Notes under the pieces: model-generated | The model's database searches: none | What the model was told of the DNA's origin: nothing | What the model saw: only the letters and a program-made list of their open reading frames with translations | Made by a program: the position numbers and the translations under genes | Shown here: piece after piece, positions 59,859 through 64,000 of the stretch | How positions within the stretch are numbered: the stretch's first letter is position 1 | Layout of the letters: every line of letters begins with the position of its first letter | Source: Bacteroidaceae bacterium | Lineage (GTDB): Bacteria; Bacteroidota; Bacteroidia; Bacteroidales; Bacteroidaceae | Assembly (NCBI GenBank): GCA_024684455.1 | Contig: JAIKWU010000065.1 | Coordinates: forward strand, 24,290 to 88,289 | Direction of reading: 5' to 3' | Length of the DNA stretch: 64,000 bases

Positions 59859-62800
59859 CTATCGCAGCAGTATCTTCTTGCCGCCGATGATATAAAGCCC
59901 CCGGACGGGTGTGTCGATTCGACGCCCTGCGAGGTCGTAAATCGGTAAATTGACCATTGACCATTGACCATTGACCATTGACCATTGACCATTGTTCATT
60001 GTCTCGATGCCCGTGGCTGTCGGATCGCCCAGATAGCGGAGGGTGAAGGCGTTGACGATGGTCCAGTCGCTGCTGACGGCGACGGTCTTGCGCAGGCCGA
60101 ACGTGAGGGGTTCGGTGGCTTCGGCGTCGTAGGTGCCTTGCACGCTGTTGACGGTGTTGGAGGGTCGATAGCGGTTGAGGGTGTTGAAGGCGCTGTGGGC
60201 GGCTTCCATGTCGTCGGGTACGTTCTTGCCTGTGGCGTATTCGTACCAACTGCCTGTGCCAGTCCTGGTGGTGGCTCCTCGCGTTATCAGCGTGAGGGGT
60301 GTCTGGCTTTCGCCGACATAGATGTGGGCGTTGGCATCGGTAGCGTTGGCGATGTCCTCTCGCTTTCCACACCGATAGAAGCCTTGCACCATGAGGGTGT
60401 AGATGCCGCTGGGCATTCCATAGAGGCGACGGGCGAGGTCGAAGGTGTGGTCATATACTTCGAAGCAGCCTTGGTGGAAGTCGCCTTGGTAGGCGGCTTC
60501 GCTGGTGGTCAGCGTCCATCCTTCAAGGGTGTTGGTGGCGAAGTCGGCGTTGCTGACGAGGTATGTGATGTCAACAGGATGGGTTTCGGTGGCTTTCTTG
60601 ACGGCGTCGGTCATGAGATATTGATGGGTGAATGTCTCGACGACGATGAGTTGTTCTGGTATGTTTTCGTCGGGGAACTCTCCATCGATGAAACTCGTGT
60701 ATTCGGCATTGAAGAGATGATTGTATGTAGTATGTGCATCGTAGTCCTCCTGGGGATGTTCAGCGGCAAGGGCTTCGGAGTGTTGAAGTGCCAGATGCAG
60801 AGGACGGTATGCCTCGATGGAAGGACGTGCTGCCTCCATCGCCTCGTGCATGGTGTTAAGGGCTTCCTGGATGCTCTCTGCCGAGACATTCTGGTGAATG
60901 GCGTGTTCGGCGGCAGAGATGCTGGTGGCAAGTCGGATATGCTTCTGCCTGTACATGGGCTGACTAAGCAGTTCGTTGGCAAGTGCCAGTTGTTCATGGT
61001 ATAACAATGCTTTTACGCTCTGTGCATCGAGCGCATAATTAAAGAGGGTGATGTCGGCGATGGTGCCGCTGAAGAACGGGTCGGCATCGAACATGGAACG
61101 TCCTATGTAACTGAGCAGGGGACGCACATCGGCAGGACGGAAGGTGATGGCCGTGGTAGAGGCGTTGAGTTCGCCGTTGAGATAGATGCTCACTCCGTCG
61201 GAGCCTACAGTAACAGCGACATGTGTCCATTGGTTGGTGGCAAGCCTTTGAGTGGCATTGAGCCCCTGCTTCACTCCGTCCTTGCAGATTTCGAAGCGTA
61301 GTCGGGTGCCGTGGTTGGGGGTGAGCAGGATGTAGTTTTCGGTGTTACGGCCGAAGTCGAAGATGCGCTGCCAAGCATTCGTCTTTTCGGGATAGACCCA
61401 GGCGGTAAAGGTCATCTCCTGCAGGTTGGCTACCTGATAGGGCAGGCTGATATAATCGTCCGTTCCATCGAAATGGGCACCGCCGTGTTCACCTTCTGTG
61501 CCAAAGGATACTCCTGTGCTGACGCCATCGAGGTGGTTTTCCGTACCATCGACGAGCGAAGTGGCCAGCAACCACTGTCCGACAAGGGCGTGCTCGGTCT
61601 TTGTGCCAGCGGTCGCCTCGTCGGAAGGTTCACTCACGTTCCATGCCTGATCGACGGCACGGATGCGGTAGCGCAGTGCCTGTCCTTTCGGGCTGGTATT
61701 GTCGAGGAACTGGGTGTCTTTGACTTGGCGGGCGATACACTCCCACAATCCTGCTATATCGTTGTAGCGATAAACCATATAGCCGAGCAGGTCGTCCTCG
61801 GTGTTATGGGTCCATGAAAGGAGAACGCTGCCCGAGCGCGACTCGGCCGCCAGTCCGACAGGCTTTGCCGGTGCTTCAAACTCGACTATTGCCTCGGCGG
61901 GGACAAGCCGCCAGAGTTGGCGGTCGGTGCCGGTGCGGGCCCACTGCACCACTCCTGTCGTATTAGCGTCGCTGTTGTTTGAACTTCCTTCGAGCGAAAG
62001 ACCGCTGTCGTGACAGGTCAGCACATAATAGCCGTCGCCCATGTAGCGCAGGTGCCAGCGTTCGCATTCGTTGCCTCCGCCTTGAGATACCATGACGCCT
62101 GCACCGTTGTCGGCTCCCCACTTGACTCCGTCGAGGTAGAGATTGCCCGACGTTGTCTTGGCATTCATAATGGTCATATAGGCGAAGTCGGCTGCATCGC
62201 GCTGTCCCAGGGGCGTGAGCACCCACGACTGATAGCGGCTGCGCGACTCCGTCTGCTGATTGACGGAACTGTTGTTGTTGAGGGAAGTGGCTGTGAGCAG
62301 TTTGCCCGTGGCTTTGTTGACAATCTTAAAGGTGCCGCCCTGTATGGGGCCTACGGGAATGTCTTCACCGTAGGTCAACTCCACGACCGTCTCGGCATTG
62401 GTCTGTCCCTGCTGATAGCCTGTACCGCCAGGCGTTCCTGCGGTGAATTCGTAGGTAGGGCCTTCGCCGTCGTAATAGACCAGACGGTCCTGCGACACAA
62501 ATGAGTAGGAGGCATTGGCGGCCTGACGTTCGCTCGAACCCATAAACACCTCGGCAAGCAGCGGCTGCGACTTGCGGCGGAAGACGGCTGCCGAGGTGAA
62601 GGTGCTGCGGTTTTCCATCCAGCCGACACGCACGCCGTCGTTGGAGGCGCGTCCCAGTTCGGCGCGTGTGTAGCCTCCGTAGTCGGACCACCAGATGCCT
62701 TCGCTCATGCCGTAGTTCATGCCGACCAGGGCATCGTTGATGTTGTGCATCTCGTCGCCTGTCGATTTCTTTCCACTGCGCTGGACAGCCGCGTAGAAGT

Positions 62801-63518
62801 TGGCAAAAGAATCAGCAGAACCAGCCAGTTGGTGGGTGTTGCCCACTTGCCAAGCGCTGCCGTAGGAGTTCCACCACGAGAGACCGTAGTCGGGATTGAG
62901 GGTCGAGGGGCCACACATATCGATATCCTTCAGCGTGGCATTCAGCCGCATCTGCCGCGCCACCTCTGCCTGTTCGCCGCCACCTGGTGCATGGTTTGCA
63001 CCGTAGTCGGGTTCGTTGAAGGGCGAGATGCACGTCACCGTATAACCTTTCGACTGGAGATACTGAACGGCAAGGGCGATGTCGTTGATGTATGGAGCGC
63101 GCCACGAAGTCTGCCAGTTCTGACCCGTCACATTGCCGGCCAGCAGATAGAGGTCTTTCACCCCCGACTTCTTGAGCCAGTCGAGTTGTTCGTTCAGACC
63201 GTTCTGCTGGTCGGTGCTGAGCGACGAATAACTCTGGTCCACACGCGGATCGATTGTCACACGTCCGAGTGAGACACACTCCTGCATGTGGTTCGTGGCA
63301 CGCAATGGCCACCACGACCATCGCCAGGCGGTATCAACACCCCAGCGCACGGGCTGCTCCACCCCAGTGTCCCCGAGGTCGTATGGCACTTGCGGTGCCC
63401 ACGGATTGGCTTTCATACTGCTACTGGACGTCTCTTGTGCCGAGGCACACAGGGTTGCACCCATAACGCTTGCACACAACATCATGATGCGCAGCGTGTT
63501 CTTCAAATCGTTTGCCAT
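59859..63518 (-). CDS. Multidomain secreted glycosidase, GH30-like N-terminus
   Basis: A 1219-residue secreted enzyme. Signal peptide about 1-28. A clan-A TIM barrel (about 50-390) carries CISPFNEPDYG (acid/base Glu near 168), and the nucleophile is probably the Glu in PLLAEVFMG. Ricin-type trefoil about 395-545; FN3 about 550-640; LamG sandwich about 645-800; helical region about 820-930; galactose-binding-like sandwich about 975-1130. The tail is YDLAGRRI...GLYIIGGKK. The barrel resembles GH30 endo-beta-1,6-galactanases, but this is not certain. The linker before the tail is encoded by a heptanucleotide repeat. Promoter box at 63626. Confidence 0.78.
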   Translation of the reverse strand: MANDLKNTLRIMMLCASVMGATLCASAQETSSSSMKANPWAPQVPYDLGDTGVEQPVRWGVDTAWRWSWWPLRATNHMQECVSLGRVTIDPRVDQSYSSLSTDQQNGLNEQLDWLKKSGVKDLYLLAGNVTGQNWQTSWRAPYINDIALAVQYLQSKGYTVTCISPFNEPDYGANHAPGGGEQAEVARQMRLNATLKDIDMCGPSTLNPDYGLSWWNSYGSAWQVGNTHQLAGSADSFANFYAAVQRSGKKSTGDEMHNINDALVGMNYGMSEGIWWSDYGGYTRAELGRASNDGVRVGWMENRSTFTSAAVFRRKSQPLLAEVFMGSSERQAANASYSFVSQDRLVYYDGEGPTYEFTAGTPGGTGYQQGQTNAETVVELTYGEDIPVGPIQGGTFKIVNKATGKLLTATSLNNNSSVNQQTESRSRYQSWVLTPLGQRDAADFAYMTIMNAKTTSGNLYLDGVKWGADNGAGVMVSQGGGNECERWHLRYMGDGYYVLTCHDSGLSLEGSSNNSDANTTGVVQWARTGTDRQLWRLVPAEAIVEFEAPAKPVGLAAESRSGSVLLSWTHNTEDDLLGYMVYRYNDIAGLWECIARQVKDTQFLDNTSPKGQALRYRIRAVDQAWNVSEPSDEATAGTKTEHALVGQWLLATSLVDGTENHLDGVSTGVSFGTEGEHGGAHFDGTDDYISLPYQVANLQEMTFTAWVYPEKTNAWQRIFDFGRNTENYILLTPNHGTRLRFEICKDGVKQGLNATQRLATNQWTHVAVTVGSDGVSIYLNGELNASTTAITFRPADVRPLLSYIGRSMFDADPFFSGTIADITLFNYALDAQSVKALLYHEQLALANELLSQPMYRQKHIRLATSISAAEHAIHQNVSAESIQEALNTMHEAMEAARPSIEAYRPLHLALQHSEALAAEHPQEDYDAHTTYNHLFNAEYTSFIDGEFPDENIPEQLIVVETFTHQYLMTDAVKKATETHPVDITYLVSNADFATNTLEGWTLTTSEAAYQGDFHQGCFEVYDHTFDLARRLYGMPSGIYTLMVQGFYRCGKREDIANATDANAHIYVGESQTPLTLITRGATTRTGTGSWYEYATGKNVPDDMEAAHSAFNTLNRYRPSNTVNSVQGTYDAEATEPLTFGLRKTVAVSSDWTIVNAFTLRYLGDPTATGIETMNNGQWSMVNGQWSMVNLPIYDLAGRRIDTPVRGLYIIGGKKILLR
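59951..59999 (-). repeat. Heptanucleotide tandem repeat, 7 units, translated
   Basis: Six perfect TGACCAT units plus TGTTCAT on the plus strand. On the minus strand they encode the repeated NGQWSMV peptide before YDLAGRRI in the GH30-like enzyme. Confidence 0.95.
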
Positions 63519-63890
63519 GTAATTTCTGTATTTGATTGTTATTTAGTTAATAATTCGGTAAATAATTGGCGAAAATGACTGATGCGATGAGGGTGAATTC
63601 GCCTCTTGCTCTTTTTTTTCAGGCGCAAAGTTACGGTTTTTTTCTTCAACAGAGGTAAACTATTTGTTCAATTAGGGTGCATTTTTCTGTCAAATCACAG
63701 AAAAGATAGTTTTGAAACTCGGATTTTTCGGATGATTGGGTGACGAATTACACGAATGAAACAAATTATTGATGCGGTCAATCTGTGCTTTGATGGTGGA
63801 TTCCTTTTGCTACACGCAATTGTGTAATTTTTTATTTAACGTGAATTCGATGAATTTTGAAAAACGATAATATATGAATTTTTTATGTGT
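63519..63890. other. AT-rich upstream region of GH30-like gene
   Basis: About 370 bases with no convincing ORF. It contains the promoter box at 63626-63633, and an ATG-rich, low-complexity stretch beyond it. Confidence 0.5.
63626..63633 (-). promoter_or_regulatory. Promoter -7 box of GH30-like gene
   Basis: CAAAGTTA (TAACTTTG on the minus strand), 108 bases upstream of the start at 63518. Confidence 0.7.
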
Positions 63891-63968
63891 TTTTTACACG
63901 TCAATCTACAAAAATCTTGACGTCAATTTACATTGACGAATAGATTAACGAAGATTTACGTGTAAAAA
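63891..63968. repeat. Nested palindromes near the window end
   Basis: Outer perfect 11-bp inverted repeat TTTTTACACGT (63891-63901) and ACGTGTAAAAA (63958-63968). Between them lie a 10-bp palindrome TTGACGTCAA (63917-63926) and the pair CGTCAA/TTGACG. This could be an operator cluster or a recombination site. Confidence 0.7.
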
Positions 63969-64000
63969 TCAAACAAATCATTTTCGTCGAACTCACGTTA

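Overview
The window looks like chromosomal DNA of a Bacteroidales bacterium, most likely Prevotellaceae. Evidence for this: nearly every transcription unit starts at a Bacteroidetes-type -7 box (TAnnTTTG). The primary sigma factor is the short 286-residue Bacteroidetes form. There is a hybrid two-component sensor of the HTCS type, and secreted enzymes end in a short YDLxGR...GIY tail like type IX sorting domains. No rRNA, tRNA, CRISPR array, phage or transposase gene was seen. Both window ends fall in unfinished context: the first gene lacks its 5' end, and the last 480 bases are an AT-rich upstream region.

Layout. 2-3202: rhamnogalacturonan lyase and a GH43 enzyme. 3307-5007 (minus): zinc-ribbon coiled-coil protein and Nif3. 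5553-7676: ABC ATPase, membrane protein and YtrA-type GntR regulator. 7795-14460: an efflux operon (GIN lipoprotein, LolD-like ATPase, two MacB-like permeases, HlyD adaptor, TolC). 14565-15584: galactanase-like GH43. 15596-17814 (minus): PqqD-like protein, SipW-like peptidase, HPr-kinase-like protein and a small secreted protein. 17972-21250 (minus): rpoD and recG. 21449-25697 (minus): a small acidic peptide and a large GH2 enzyme. 26306-31387: two glutamate dehydrogenases, a VanX-like dipeptidase, ComF and a lipoprotein. 31492-39230: a GH51-derived protein without a catalytic barrel, a helical-barrel glycosidase-like protein and an HTCS regulator. 39382-45570: rfbA, a radical SAM protein, a Gfo/Idh oxidoreductase and a receiver/PEP-synthase-like fusion. 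46121-51240: BlaI, an M56 peptidase and an outer-membrane barrel. 51427-59374 (minus): ispH, cmk, secA, a degenerate PafA-type phosphatase and a DUF4105 protein. 59472-63518 (minus): a truncated lipoprotein gene and a multidomain secreted glycosidase.

The secreted enzymes (PL11, two GH43, GH2, GH51-derived, helical barrel, GH30-like) together with the HTCS suggest breakdown of pectin side chains and arabinogalactan. They are scattered among housekeeping genes rather than packed into one SusCD locus; no SusC/SusD pair is present.

The most striking content is repetitive. (1) Five intergenic arrays of a 12-bp palindrome, CYAAG-NN-CTTGG, repeat at exactly 22 bp. (2) Heptanucleotide tandem repeats occur at about nine places and are often translated in frame into linkers, a signal peptide or gene ends. 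(3) C/G-rich inverted-repeat elements lie inside or across at least five genes and are translated. (4) Two near-identical MITE-like hairpins flank cmk. (5) A dispersed repeat carries a TACCTTTG promoter box and sits directly upstream of nif3, recG and the DUF4105 gene. The palindrome arrays are my best candidate for an undescribed system.
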